Shown here one piece after another: positions 46,993-55,795 of a DNA stretch of 64,000 bases (position 1 is its first letter; every line of letters begins with the position of its first letter). This stretch comes from Marinomonas sp. MED121. Its GTDB lineage: Bacteria; Pseudomonadota; Gammaproteobacteria; Pseudomonadales; Marinomonadaceae. The notes beneath the pieces were generated by a model. It was given only the letters and a program-made list of their open reading frames with translations. It had not been told where the DNA came from and ran no database searches. The stretch lies in the NCBI RefSeq assembly GCF_000153025.1, contig NZ_CH672430.1, positions 43,401 through 107,400 on the forward strand, in the 5' to 3' direction. Both the position numbers and the translations under genes were made by a program.

Positions 46993-47340
46993 CTACTTCC
47001 CACGTAATCCAATCAGGTTACCAAATGGGTCTTCAACTTGGCACATGCTAAGCCCTTCTTCTATGGCCATATGCCCACGATATACGTTAGCACCAAGGTG
47101 CTGAAAGTGTTCTAAGGTTTTATCAATCGAACTCACCTGCCAATATAAAACACTACCTGCTTTTCCAGGTCCAACCTTAGCGTCAGCTTTGACTATCTCA
47201 ATCATGAATCCATTTATATCCAGTAGCTTCATGTCAAATTCTTTTAAGTAGATTTGCTTCGCGTTAGGGAAAGCCCTTTGATACCAATCTAAACCTTGGT
47301 CTACATCTGGCACATGAATTAATACACTCACTGGCGTCAT
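46993..47340 (-). CDS. VOC/glyoxalase superfamily protein
   Basis: ATG 47340 has AGAAGGA upstream; the 11 codons before it overlap that site. The 115-aa protein folds as two VOC modules: HVPDVDQGLDWYQRAFPN and MCQVEDPFGNLIGLRG, the latter the usual metal-ligand end. Function (isomerase, resistance or binding) is unknown. It lies in a reverse-strand run of small enzymes. Confidence 0.85.
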   Translation of the reverse strand: MTPVSVLIHVPDVDQGLDWYQRAFPNAKQIYLKEFDMKLLDINGFMIEIVKADAKVGPGKAGSVLYWQVSSIDKTLEHFQHLGANVYRGHMAIEEGLSMCQVEDPFGNLIGLRGK

Positions 47341-47391
47341 AAATGTCCTTCTACAAATACGGTTTGTTTCCATTTCATAAGAGCGTCACTC

Positions 47392-47856
47392 TTACTCAAC
47401 CGCCAATTGATAACTTAAAAATTTATGACCATAAAGCTCAGTTTCATGAACAGATTTAGCTATTTTTTTTAAGAATTTATACTCAGGGCGAGTATGTAAA
47501 AAATGAATATAGACATCTTTATGTTTGAACTCTCTTGCCCACTGCATCATATCTTTAAACACGCGCTTTCCTAGGCCCCAATGACTATCATCAATGATAA
47601 TAGCGACTTCATACTGACCCTCTTCGTATTGGATCGCGCACCAACCAGCCAGTTTTCCATCACACAAAATACCCCTCGCTTTACAGCCAGCTTCTTTATC
47701 AAGTGCACGTTTCGTTGCCATCCATTGGGCTAATGTCTCGGGGGTAAAAAGAGCATGTTCCATCAGATGCTCTCGCACTTTATTGCTATTCACCAGTGGG
47801 AGGAATGCTTGCTGATCAATGTCATCGAATTTAATATATTCTATCTTTGCCTTCAT
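47392..47856 (-). CDS. GNAT-family N-acetyltransferase
   Basis: ATG 47856 is favoured by AGGGG 7 bases upstream over the ATG two codons earlier. The 154-aa protein has the acetyl-CoA binding region near SHWGLGKRVFKDMMQWA and the beta-4/5 strands GKLAGWCAIQYEEGQYEVAIII. Substrate unknown. Confidence 0.85.
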   Translation of the reverse strand: MKAKIEYIKFDDIDQQAFLPLVNSNKVREHLMEHALFTPETLAQWMATKRALDKEAGCKARGILCDGKLAGWCAIQYEEGQYEVAIIIDDSHWGLGKRVFKDMMQWAREFKHKDVYIHFLHTRPEYKFLKKIAKSVHETELYGHKFLSYQLAVE

Positions 47857-47912
47857 AGACATCCCCTAATAAAGCTCTCCTAATAAAGCTCGTCACATAA
47901 ACAAGGTTTGCT

Positions 47913-48455
47913 TTATCTATTTTTAAACCAAGCCAATGCCTCTGCTTCATGCTTAACAACAAAGTCGTTTTTATGCTCACAGTATTGATCAATACTATGA
48001 GAGTAGCGTGTCGCCCCTTCTTTTTTGATGCTTGCATAGACCTTTGCAACCTCAGGAAAGGCCGTTAAATAATCACGGAATGCAAGGTGTCGAATCGCAT
48101 GGTCAGATCCCTTCAAAAACGCATGTATATGATGTGTTCGTTCCGTTTCACCTCGTTGAAAATAGCGACGTCCCTTAATGCCATATTCACCTTTTACTTG
48201 ATAACCAATTGCCGCGAATTTATCTGAATCACGATCAAGCGATTCCAAACTTTCTACTTCTAATAGAATATCAATAATAGGCTTAGCGCTTAGCCCTACA
48301 ACAGAAGTACTACCAATATGAAATATGTTAAAGGGCTGAGAATACACTTGAACACCTTCACCCGAAAACTGAGATAAGATCAGCGCCTTTTCCTTTTCAA
48401 ACTCATTTACCCAGTTCGGGTTGTAATCCACTACTTCGATAATACGCAAGGTCAT
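47913..48455 (-). CDS. GrpB-family (UPF0157) nucleotidyltransferase-like protein
   Basis: A 180-aa protein with AAGGA upstream. IFHIGSTSVVGLSAKPIIDILLEVES is the GrpB/UPF0157 signature, with the nucleotidyltransferase-like D-x-D region, and HIHAFLKGSDHAIRHLAFRDYL closes the domain. Related domains are fused to dephospho-CoA kinase in some bacteria. The biochemical role is not defined. Confidence 0.92.
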   Translation of the reverse strand: MTLRIIEVVDYNPNWVNEFEKEKALILSQFSGEGVQVYSQPFNIFHIGSTSVVGLSAKPIIDILLEVESLESLDRDSDKFAAIGYQVKGEYGIKGRRYFQRGETERTHHIHAFLKGSDHAIRHLAFRDYLTAFPEVAKVYASIKKEGATRYSHSIDQYCEHKNDFVVKHEAEALAWFKNR

Positions 48456-48496
48456 TCATCCTTCTTTATAACCTGTTTAAATAGATTTTCTAGCCA

Positions 48497-49465
48497 CTAG
48501 GCCTTTCTAGCTACTAGATTTTTTGCTTCGCCATTTGCAAAGGCTAAAACATTTTCAAATGCTATCTTGAAATACAACTCATAGCTCTTCTGCTCCACAT
48601 AACCTAAGTGCGGTAAAGCGGTGACATTTTCTAATCCAATTAATGGCTCGTTTTCAAGCTTGGCTGGTTCACTTTCATAAACATCAATGGCCGCTTTCTT
48701 TGACGGGTTCTGACTAAGCTCTCGATATAAAGCCTCCTTTTCAACCAGTTCTGCACGGCTAATATTGACGAATAGAGAATCTGACTTCATCTTGGCAAGA
48801 TCAGCAGAAGTCACACATTCTCTGGTTACCTCGTTTAAACGCAAATGCAAAGTTAAAATATCCGCATTTTCAAAAAACGCACCTTTTGACTCTGCTGCAT
48901 CAAAACCACCCTCAAGAGCAGCTTGGCGTGAGCTTTCACTGCCCCACACGAGCACTTTCATATCAAATACTTTGGCATATTGAGCGATGCGTTTACCTAT
49001 TTTACCGTACCCCCAAATGCCTAAAGTTAAGCCATTTAAAGATCGACCTAACCCAAGATTTCCCGAGTCTTGCCATTGGTTATTTGCTAAATTCGCACTG
49101 TAGCTAGGAATATGACGAGACGCAGCCATGATCAAGGCCCAGCATAACTCAGAAGGGGCAACTGGCGAGCCAACCCCTTCTGCCACTTCCACCCCATACT
49201 GATGACAAACACTCGGGATAATATGATTACTCACCTTGCCGGTTTGACTGATCAGCTTTAAATTTGGCAAACGAGCTAAAAGAGATTCACTGATCTCAGT
49301 ACGCTCACGAATCAGCACTAAAACCTCAACATCCGCTAATTTTTGTACTAGCTCATCTTCAGTCAATGTCTGATTAAGCACTAAGACATTGTGTCCTTCT
49401 AACAAGGAAAAACAGTTAAGTTGCCTAACCACATCTTGATAATCATCTAAAATCGCAATCTTCAT
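48497..49465 (-). CDS. D-isomer 2-hydroxyacid dehydrogenase family protein
   Basis: A 322-aa NAD(P)-dependent enzyme. The Rossmann motif LTLGIWGYGKIGKRIAQYAK, the catalytic Arg in SLFVNISRAELVEKEAL, the acid in AIDVYESEP and the His in VTALPHLGY follow the family order. It resembles phosphoglycerate dehydrogenase-like proteins but without an ACT domain. Substrate unknown. The stop lies within a 17-bp two-copy tandem repeat (48487-48520). Confidence 0.92.
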   Translation of the reverse strand: MKIAILDDYQDVVRQLNCFSLLEGHNVLVLNQTLTEDELVQKLADVEVLVLIRERTEISESLLARLPNLKLISQTGKVSNHIIPSVCHQYGVEVAEGVGSPVAPSELCWALIMAASRHIPSYSANLANNQWQDSGNLGLGRSLNGLTLGIWGYGKIGKRIAQYAKVFDMKVLVWGSESSRQAALEGGFDAAESKGAFFENADILTLHLRLNEVTRECVTSADLAKMKSDSLFVNISRAELVEKEALYRELSQNPSKKAAIDVYESEPAKLENEPLIGLENVTALPHLGYVEQKSYELYFKIAFENVLAFANGEAKNLVARKA

Positions 49466-49571
49466 CCCTATCCTCTTTTTAAGTAGCGTTTTTTAAGCCA
49501 GCAGTATTTAGTCAGCCGAGATAAGAACTTCGCTGAACACTTGAGCTAAGTACCTTTGATAAAAATTGTTA

Positions 49572-49874
49572 CTAAATAACAACGTCAAATAGTTCAAGTT
49601 GAGGTGGCCCTAGATATATTTCTCGGCGATTGCCAGCGTTAGCATGGGCTTTTCGAAACGCATCAGACTTAGTCCAAGCTTCAAAGTCTGCTTTAGACTC
49701 CCACGTTGCATGGGAAGCAAACAAGGTAAACTCATCGTTTGATCCAGCTTGTAATAGGTTAAAACTCACGAAACCAGGCACAGTTTTTAGCAGGCTATCA
49801 CGCCCTTTCCAAATGGCTAAAAAATCTTCTTCAAAACCCAGTTTGATCTTAAAACGGTTCATTGCGATAAACAT
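49572..49874 (-). CDS. Antibiotic-biosynthesis-monooxygenase (ABM) family protein
   Basis: ATG 49874 follows GGAG by 8 bases; a TTG four codons earlier is inside that site. The 100-aa protein has MFIAMNRFKIKLGFEEDFL, SFNLLQAG and HATWESKADFEAWTKSDAFRKAH, as in the heme-degrading or quinol-monooxygenase-like ABM fold. Which activity it has is unclear. Confidence 0.85.
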   Translation of the reverse strand: MFIAMNRFKIKLGFEEDFLAIWKGRDSLLKTVPGFVSFNLLQAGSNDEFTLFASHATWESKADFEAWTKSDAFRKAHANAGNRREIYLGPPQLELFDVVI

Positions 49875-49967
49875 ATCTTTCTCCAATTTCTCGTTTATTT
49901 TGCTCTTTAATTTCTTTAATCCCTTAAAAACGGCATCTTAGGGCCAAATTAAATATAAAAGGCACAT

Positions 49968-50426
49968 TCACCCTTTGTTTGTATTGTTAAGAGCAAGCCA
50001 TTCTTGCTCACTTGGCATTTCTGCAAATTTTTCGACATCATCCTTAATAAATGCCGTATCCCACTCAGCTCTTGAATTGGTATAAACATGCGCTTTGACT
50101 TGTGTCTTCATTGGACCTTCTAACAAGCCTGCTGGCACCCAGTAATGACGGCTATCTGCAGATAAATTTGGCACCGGACTACCACAATGAAGACAAAAAT
50201 CTGATTTGAAACCTGTTTTTGTGCTAAAAGAGCGAATACCTTGTTGGCCACTATCATTGTTTATAGCGCCAGATAACCACTTAAATTGCTCAAATGGAAC
50301 TATGATGGCCGAATTAGATGACGAACCAGAGACCCTTCGACATAAGGAGCAATGGCATTGATAGATAGCAGGCAAATCGCCTGTAAGCAAAAAGCTAACA
50401 TCACCACATAAACAATACCCTTTCAT
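49968..50426 (-). CDS. GFA-family (glutathione-dependent formaldehyde-activating-like) zinc protein
   Basis: 152 aa with GAGGAGG upstream. Zinc cysteines are seen in CLCGDV, CHCSLCRRVSG and FCLHCGSPVP, the full GFA set. Family members bind glutathione adducts or thiols; the specific role is unknown. Confidence 0.93.
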   Translation of the reverse strand: MKGYCLCGDVSFLLTGDLPAIYQCHCSLCRRVSGSSSNSAIIVPFEQFKWLSGAINNDSGQQGIRSFSTKTGFKSDFCLHCGSPVPNLSADSRHYWVPAGLLEGPMKTQVKAHVYTNSRAEWDTAFIKDDVEKFAEMPSEQEWLALNNTNKG

Positions 50427-50482
50427 TCATCCTCCTCATTAAATCATTTATCTAGCCTTGGTGATAACACCGACTTTTTAAT

Positions 50483-50890
50483 TCATTGACCAAACGTCGT
50501 TAAAGCAAAATTTATAAAGCTCCTGGTTCTAGGAGTCATATGCTGATCTTGATAATAAATCATAGATAATGGCTTCTTTCCTAATTCCCAATCAGGTAAT
50601 AACTGTATTAGACGCCCCGCTTTTATATCAGCATCAAGCAATACTTTTGGCTGAATTACAATGCCTAATCCAGCCAAAGCGGCATTCAATATCGCATGAC
50701 TATTATTAACTTTTACCATAGAAGTGGGTATTACCTGCGCAGTAATATCCTTCTTATAAAAGGTCCAAGATAGTCTCTGGGATGGCGTAAATGTAATCAA
50801 TTGATGTGACGCTAAATCATCAAGCGACCAAATTGGTAGTATGTGTCTCAGTCACTCCAGCAAATCATTGATAATTATGGAGCCAGACAT
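50483..50890 (-). pseudogene. Decayed LysR-type regulator remnant
   Basis: Reading from 50890, 12 codons are followed by an in-frame TGA and then by LysR-like sequence: SLDDLASHQLITFTP continues into a typical C-terminal effector-binding half (AILNAALAGLGIVIQPKVLLDAD ... ALTTFG). The whole N-terminal HTH half is absent. Only the last 105 codons remain openly readable and they start mid-domain. I read this as a truncated, deleted pseudogene. Confidence 0.8.
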
Positions 50891-50907
50891 TAAATCAGCT
50901 TCCTTAA

Positions 50908-50950
50908 TAAAAAAGGGTTAATAAGCTCAACCTTATTAACCCTTTTTATT
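50908..50950. terminator. Strong bidirectional terminator
   Basis: AAAAAGGGTTAATAAG at 50910-50925 and its complement at 50932-50947 form a 16-bp perfect stem with loop CTCAAC and A/T tails. It lies between the pseudogene and the DUF1428 gene. Confidence 0.88.
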
Positions 50951-50995
50951 ACCTTTACTCAAACCCTTTAAACGCATTTTTAATGCTTAAAAGCG

Positions 50996-51343
50996 TTACT
51001 CATTCACTATGGTTTGAAAGCCCCCATAAATGAGGCGACTACCATCAAAAGGCATCTCAAAGGCTGCCATTTTTTCATCTTGCATCATGGCTTCCCAGCC
51101 TTTATCTCGAACCGCTTTAGAGGGCCAAGTCACCCAAGAAAACACGACCGTTTCATGCTCTTCACATTTAACCGCCATGGGGAAAGAGGTTTTTTCACCT
51201 TCTGGCACATCCTCCCCCCAGCACTCAACAACACCTAAGGCACCATATCCCTTAAAAAGTAGGGCTGCTTCTTTAGCATGTTCTATGTACTTCGCTTTAT
51301 TCTCTGTCGGTACCGCTGCGACAAAACCATCAATAAAATTCAT
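50996..51343 (-). CDS. DUF1428 family protein
   Basis: A 115-aa dimeric alpha-beta-barrel type protein: FIDGFVAAVPTENKAKYIEHA, VVECWGEDVPEG, FSWVTWPSKAVRDKGWEAMM and PFDGSRLIYGGFQ are typical of DUF1428 (YbaA-like). Function unknown. Followed on its strand by a strong terminator. Confidence 0.93.
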   Translation of the reverse strand: MNFIDGFVAAVPTENKAKYIEHAKEAALLFKGYGALGVVECWGEDVPEGEKTSFPMAVKCEEHETVVFSWVTWPSKAVRDKGWEAMMQDEKMAAFEMPFDGSRLIYGGFQTIVNE

Positions 51344-51525
51344 CTTTCATTCCTCATGATTAGAGTTATAAGTCGCGCTTGAAATAGGGTTCAAACACCC
51401 TATTTCATAACTTCTTTTATAATATAAACAGCCCTATTAAAAGTAGTTCTTAAATGAGGAGTTTGCTGAAATAAACAATTTTATAGATTTTACCTTTATA
51501 TAAAAGTGCGACTTAAACTGACGCC

Positions 51526-51939
51526 CTAAAGCTGTTTAACCATAAAATACTGACAGCCTGTTTTTGGATAGTTTTCTTGAGTCCAAACAACCTGATAACC
51601 GAACTTTTCATAAAAAGGTTTTGCTTGAAAATTCAGTGTTTCTAACATGCACTTTTTACAGCCTCGCGCACGTCCAGCTTCTTCCACAGCCTGTAAAATT
51701 TTGCTCCCCACATCTTGGCCACGTAACGTCTCAGACACCCACAAGGTATCAAGCAATAGCCAGTCGCCAAAGGTACGTGCACCAGCACCTGCAATAAGGT
51801 TACCGTCATCATCTTTAACTTGCACCGCTAAAGGGAGCCTTTCGCTCACTTCCCAATTTTCCCAGTTAAACTCTCTAATTTTATGGCTAAGAAAATCGAT
51901 CAAACTTTGATCCGGTTGTTCTAGTACCTCAATATCCAT
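51526..51939 (-). CDS. GNAT-family N-acetyltransferase
   Basis: A 137-aa protein with AGGAA upstream. LLLDTLWVSETLRGQDVGSKIL is acetyl-CoA binding motif A (R/Q-x-x-G-x-G/S), followed by AGRARGCKKCMLETLNFQA and PFYEKFGYQVV. Substrate unknown. Confidence 0.92.
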   Translation of the reverse strand: MDIEVLEQPDQSLIDFLSHKIREFNWENWEVSERLPLAVQVKDDDGNLIAGAGARTFGDWLLLDTLWVSETLRGQDVGSKILQAVEEAGRARGCKKCMLETLNFQAKPFYEKFGYQVVWTQENYPKTGCQYFMVKQL

Positions 51940-52326
51940 TTAATTTCCTATTTCGCTTCCCAAAGTAAGACCTCTATTATGCGCAATAAATTCTTAACGT
52001 CACCCCTTATGCTGAATAAAAACTCAGCCCCCCCTTTAACACAAACAAGGTAAACGCTAGGTTAAAAACAAAGTTTTAATCTCAAAAAAAGTCGTTTTAA
52101 TTAGATCAAATTGCGCCATTTCTTAGTAAAAGACGACAAAAATAAAACGCTTAAAAAAACATATACTCTCGCAAAAAAATATTTTATGATCTTTCCAATC
52201 CAATAAATGAGCCTTCATATATAAAATTTTAAAAAGTCTAATTTTTTACCTTACCTTTTAACGCTTTACTTAATACGAATAAAAATCCATCAGCATAAAA
52301 ATTTTTATCTAGTTTAAGGCACAAAA
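51940..52326. other. AT-rich intergenic region upstream of the EAL gene
   Basis: About 390 bp between divergent genes. It is AT-rich with many A-runs and no coding frame. It holds the promoters of the GNAT and EAL genes, but no specific site can be named. Confidence 0.5.
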
Positions 52327-53898
52327 ATGAATAAACACTTCATTTTAAAATTCAAAATTGATAGTGGTATAAAAGTTTGTTTTTTCTTTATCGCTTGTTT
52401 AATCCTATCTATGGTTTTGCTACTTCCTTTTTCCGCTTTCCATTATAAAAATCTCACTCAAACATCTGTGCTCTATTTAGAAACAGAACTAACTAATATC
52501 AAATCATCATTTATACCTTTCTTAGATAAGACATTTACACAGAAGAATTGTGCTAGTTTTATCAGGGAGTTTCGCCAAAAAGTCTTTAATGAAAAAATCG
52601 TTAAGGAATCTGGTATATTTAATCAAGAAGACCATGTATTTTGCTCTACAACACAAGGTGATGTTTCTTTTAATCTATTCAAAAGCATCAGGAAAAGGCT
52701 CAATGATAGCCCTACCAACACCACACTCTCTTATACAAAAACAGCAATAACAGGTGAAAAGTCAGTTCTTCTCATCTTCTCCAAACCTGAAGTAGGTGGG
52801 ATAAGCAGCCTAATACCACCGCAATACTTGATCGACATGGTCAAAACAAAATTAAGCCCCTACGATATTGATTTCAAATTAGCCGTGATAGATAGAGGAT
52901 TAACGCAAAAAAAAGAGAACCGTGAGATAACACAATACTCATACCAATCAGATAAATACCCATTATCAGTGACAGCCTATTTAGGCCTTTCTTATTATTT
53001 AAACTTCTTACTCAATTACCTATGGTTTGGTTGCTTAGTTGCTGGGGTAAGTACCAGCTTGTTAGTTTTTTATAAACACAAAAAACTGTCCCAGAGCAGC
53101 TTAGGCTTCTCTCTCTCCAATGCCCTTGATAAACACCAGCTATACATTAACTACCAGCCCATTGTAGAAAATACGGACCCGAATTTAGGTTATAAAGTTG
53201 TCGGTTGCGAGTCGCTTTTACGCTGGAAAGACCCTCAACTAGGTAATGTTCCACCCGATGTATTTATCCCTTTAGCAGAAAGATCTGGACTAATAAATGA
53301 TTTAACTTATTTTGTGTTAAAAGAAGCGCTAAACCTTCTGAAGACACACAAACACACATTCAAAACACTTTATATTAGCGTCAACATTAGTCGTAAAGTT
53401 ATTTGTAGAAAGGACTTTATTGAAAAAGTAAATGATATATTTAAAAACGAGAAACAACTATTAACTCAAATTGTATTTGAAATAACTGAGAATACAGAGT
53501 GTAGTGAAGCAGAGTTAGTGGTCATAAAAGAAAACCTTAAAGCCTTTTCAGAACTAGGGGTAAAAATCGCTATTGACGATTTTGGTACTGGCTACTCTGG
53601 CTTAGATTTTATCAGAAAGTTTCCTTTCCACATTTTAAAAATAGATAAGGTATTTGTTAAAAATATCACAGATGAATCTAGCTATGCCATTCCCTTAATT
53701 GAATCTATCATTCAAATATCAAACAGTCTTAAAACTAAAATCATTGTTGAAGGTGTTGAAAATATCGCTCAAGTTTCAACCTTAAACAACTTAGGAATAG
53801 AATGTATTCAAGGCTTTCACTTTTACAAACCCGTACCCAAAAAAGCATTAGTTGATATTTTGCGAAGGCAAAAGGCAATCAATAACCCAAACGAGTGA
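52327..53898 (+). CDS. CSS-motif periplasmic sensor with EAL c-di-GMP phosphodiesterase domain
   Basis: 523 aa. Two membrane helices at about 18-38 and 222-242 frame a periplasmic region with Cys in QKNCASF and VFCSTTQ, the CSS-motif layout though reading C-S-T here. The EAL domain follows from about 270: GCESLLRWKDP (ESL), VNIS, EITENTE, IAIDDFGTGYSGLDF, LKIDKVFV, EGVEN and IQGFHFYKP, so the metal and catalytic residues look complete. It probably hydrolyses c-di-GMP to pGpG, with activity controlled by a periplasmic disulphide. Monocistronic. Confidence 0.9.
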   Translation: MNKHFILKFKIDSGIKVCFFFIACLILSMVLLLPFSAFHYKNLTQTSVLYLETELTNIKSSFIPFLDKTFTQKNCASFIREFRQKVFNEKIVKESGIFNQEDHVFCSTTQGDVSFNLFKSIRKRLNDSPTNTTLSYTKTAITGEKSVLLIFSKPEVGGISSLIPPQYLIDMVKTKLSPYDIDFKLAVIDRGLTQKKENREITQYSYQSDKYPLSVTAYLGLSYYLNFLLNYLWFGCLVAGVSTSLLVFYKHKKLSQSSLGFSLSNALDKHQLYINYQPIVENTDPNLGYKVVGCESLLRWKDPQLGNVPPDVFIPLAERSGLINDLTYFVLKEALNLLKTHKHTFKTLYISVNISRKVICRKDFIEKVNDIFKNEKQLLTQIVFEITENTECSEAELVVIKENLKAFSELGVKIAIDDFGTGYSGLDFIRKFPFHILKIDKVFVKNITDESSYAIPLIESIIQISNSLKTKIIVEGVENIAQVSTLNNLGIECIQGFHFYKPVPKKALVDILRRQKAINNPNE

Positions 53899-53969
53899 TT
53901 AATTGCCTCGGTCAAATCTATAAAAACCATATAAATTTAATATTTTTAATAAAAATAATTTAAGTTAAT

Positions 53970-54287
53970 TCATTTTATTACGCTGACAGATTTGAAGGCT
54001 ATATGAGAACTAATTTCACAACCTTCAGTATAAATTAAAACCTTAGAGCCAGAATGGAATGCAGAAAGCAATATGCTTAAATTTTCTTCAAACAGTAAGT
54101 TTGTATCTTTTTTCATGAATATTTTACTTGTTGATGAGCATGTTGTTGGTGCTGGGTCCTGAGTCTGAATAATAATACCTTCACCAGAATTAGATGTTCC
54201 AACTCTTGTGATTTTTGTTCTAATTGATTCAGCAGAGTTTACACTCATACTTACAAAAAAAGTCATTAATAAAATTTTTTTAAACAC
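53970..54287 (-). CDS. Small secreted protein of unknown function
   Basis: A 105-aa product with a GTG start and AAGGAAG upstream. The signal peptide is MFKKILLMTFFVSMSVNSAE. The mature part has Cys in TTCSSTS and TEGCEIS, likely one disulphide, and a short beta-rich pattern (GEGIIIQTQ). Family not recognised. Confidence 0.7.
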   Translation of the reverse strand: MFKKILLMTFFVSMSVNSAESIRTKITRVGTSNSGEGIIIQTQDPAPTTCSSTSKIFMKKDTNLLFEENLSILLSAFHSGSKVLIYTEGCEISSHIAFKSVSVIK

Positions 54288-54345
54288 ATTACTTCCTTAT
54301 ATTATGAATATCATAAAAGTTCAAATCAATAAAAAATCATATAAA

Positions 54346-54657
54346 TCAACGTATTGTAAGGATATACTTTGCTTTTGTATAATTTGTTAGCGTATCACAT
54401 GAAACAGTTCCATCTTGATCATCTATATAGACACCAATTTCAAACTGTGCGGCGTAAGAAGATAAAATCAGAGCATTCCCTTTATCAGATGGTGGACAAA
54501 CCCACTTACCGTTTGTTGCTGATGTTCTAAAAGCCATATTTCCATTTTCGCATTTTCCAGGATAATCCATAACATTATCCACAGTACCTTTACAATTAAT
54601 ATCACCATATGCAGTGTGGCATACTGAAAGCAGTGTTAATAAGATTATTTTTTTCAT
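54346..54657 (-). CDS. Small secreted cysteine-containing protein of unknown function
   Basis: A 103-aa protein with AGGAG upstream, signal peptide MKKIILLTLLSVCHTAYGD. Mature cysteines are in INCKG, GKCENG, WVCPP and VSCDTL, probably two disulphides. The same GxV-x-DYP, NGKW, Y..I pattern occurs in many small marine gammaproteobacterial proteins of no known role. It is adjacent to another small secreted protein but unlike it in sequence. Confidence 0.72.
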   Translation of the reverse strand: MKKIILLTLLSVCHTAYGDINCKGTVDNVMDYPGKCENGNMAFRTSATNGKWVCPPSDKGNALILSSYAAQFEIGVYIDDQDGTVSCDTLTNYTKAKYILTIR

Positions 54658-54770
54658 AATTTCTCCTGTATAAATTATTTCACTCTTGATTTTTTATTCC
54701 ATTTAATTAATAGCCTCTACATCTTAACCGCACATCTATTTTCATCTCATAAAAAATAGTTAGAATCAAG

Positions 54771-55061
54771 TTAATTAGTTACTGGCTTCTTTTTAATAAT
54801 AGATTCCCTTAGAAACATCTCTGCGCCTATAAAAGCGAAAGGAATGATAGAAGCTAAAAACAACCCGCCTCTGGCCTTTTTTGACCATCCTGCTTTCTCA
54901 GATACTAGGGCAAGAATGACGAGATAAATCATAAATAATATCCCATGTGTCATACCCACCATAGAGACATAATCTCTGCTAATTAGTCCAAGACTAATTG
55001 CAAGAATCCATATATAAGAAACACCTTCAGCAAAGCTGAGTGCTCGAAAAAAACTGAGCAT
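54771..55061 (-). CDS. DUF3817 small membrane protein
   Basis: A 96-aa protein with three membrane helices. FFRALSFAEGVSYIWIL, GMTHGILFMIYLVILALV and ARGGLFLASIIPFAFIGAEMFL match DUF3817. Function unknown. Confidence 0.85.
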   Translation of the reverse strand: MLSFFRALSFAEGVSYIWILAISLGLISRDYVSMVGMTHGILFMIYLVILALVSEKAGWSKKARGGLFLASIIPFAFIGAEMFLRESIIKKKPVTN

Positions 55062-55194
55062 ATCGAATATAACCTTCTGTTAAACATTCTCTCTATTAAT
55101 GACCCCTTCTTAAAGGGCAAGTGATGTTAACAAACTTAAGAAAAAGGTGAAATGAGTCAGTGTTCAAGAAAATGTTAGAAAGAAAGCGGCATTA

Positions 55195-55242
55195 AAAAAT
55201 AGTTCTAAAAATAGCTCTAAAAATAGTTCTAAAAATAGCGCT
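55195..55242. repeat. Four tandem 12-bp repeats
   Basis: AAAAATAGTTCT, AAAAATAGCTCT, AAAAATAGTTCT and AAAAATAGCGCT run head to tail, then a fifth degenerate copy. It is non-coding, in the gap 55062-55352 upstream of the DUF3817 gene and downstream of the 55353 gene. Confidence 0.85.
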
Positions 55243-55352
55243 AAAACATAGCCCTAAATTAGCGCCTTTATCAGACAAGTTGAAAGTCGCGTAAAAGGGC
55301 CTTAGTAATAGAGCTATGGAGGTGTGAACAGCTATCAAGGAACAAACTTGTC

Positions 55353-55706
55353 TTAATATTGGCTGACAAATTTATCCACTTTCTCCGGGTCAATTTGATA
55401 GTTAGGCTTGCGGCGCTTTTCTTCTTCTAACCAAAGCGGCACCTTCTTAAACCCTATATGATACACCACGGCTTCAAGTACCACTTGATGCTCCCCTACT
55501 CGAACCACAGAGAAGCTTCGTTCTACGCCGATAATACGTCCTTTGGGGAAGTCACTTAAACAGCGGTTAATCCGTGCCATTTTAGCTTGATTATCTTGCT
55601 CAGTGGGCATTTCGCCTGGGGTAATACTCCCCACGACAATACGTTCAATATGGCCCACATCAGTGATATCAAAAGTATTCATGGCTTCTGAAGATTGATT
55701 AAACAT
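55353..55706 (-). CDS. Protein of unknown function in the DUF2589 locus
   Basis: A 117-aa soluble protein with AGGA upstream. MNTFDITDVGHIERIVVG and IIGVERSFSVVRVGEHQVV suggest a beta-barrel-like core, followed by the basic WLEEEKRRKPNYQIDPEKV. No family recognised. It follows the DUF2589 gene on the same strand with a hairpin between. Confidence 0.65.
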   Translation of the reverse strand: MFNQSSEAMNTFDITDVGHIERIVVGSITPGEMPTEQDNQAKMARINRCLSDFPKGRIIGVERSFSVVRVGEHQVVLEAVVYHIGFKKVPLWLEEEKRRKPNYQIDPEKVDKFVSQY

Positions 55707-55759
55707 ACTCAGTCCTATTGCTCTATTTTTCTAATAATTGTCATCTAGCTAATAAGGTA

Positions 55760-55783
55760 AAATGGCCTCCAAGGAGACCATTT
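55760..55783 (-). terminator. Hairpin after DUF2589 copy 2
   Basis: AAATGG-C-CTCC and GGAG-A-CCATTT form a stem with one internal mismatch and a 2-nt loop, with a T-run on the reverse strand, 13 bp past the DUF2589 stop. Confidence 0.6.
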
Positions 55784-55795
55784 GTGTTGTTAAAG

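Noticed and set aside
51014..51359. Forward frames opposite the DUF1428 gene
   Set aside because: They run antisense through a recognised family protein and carry no features of their own.
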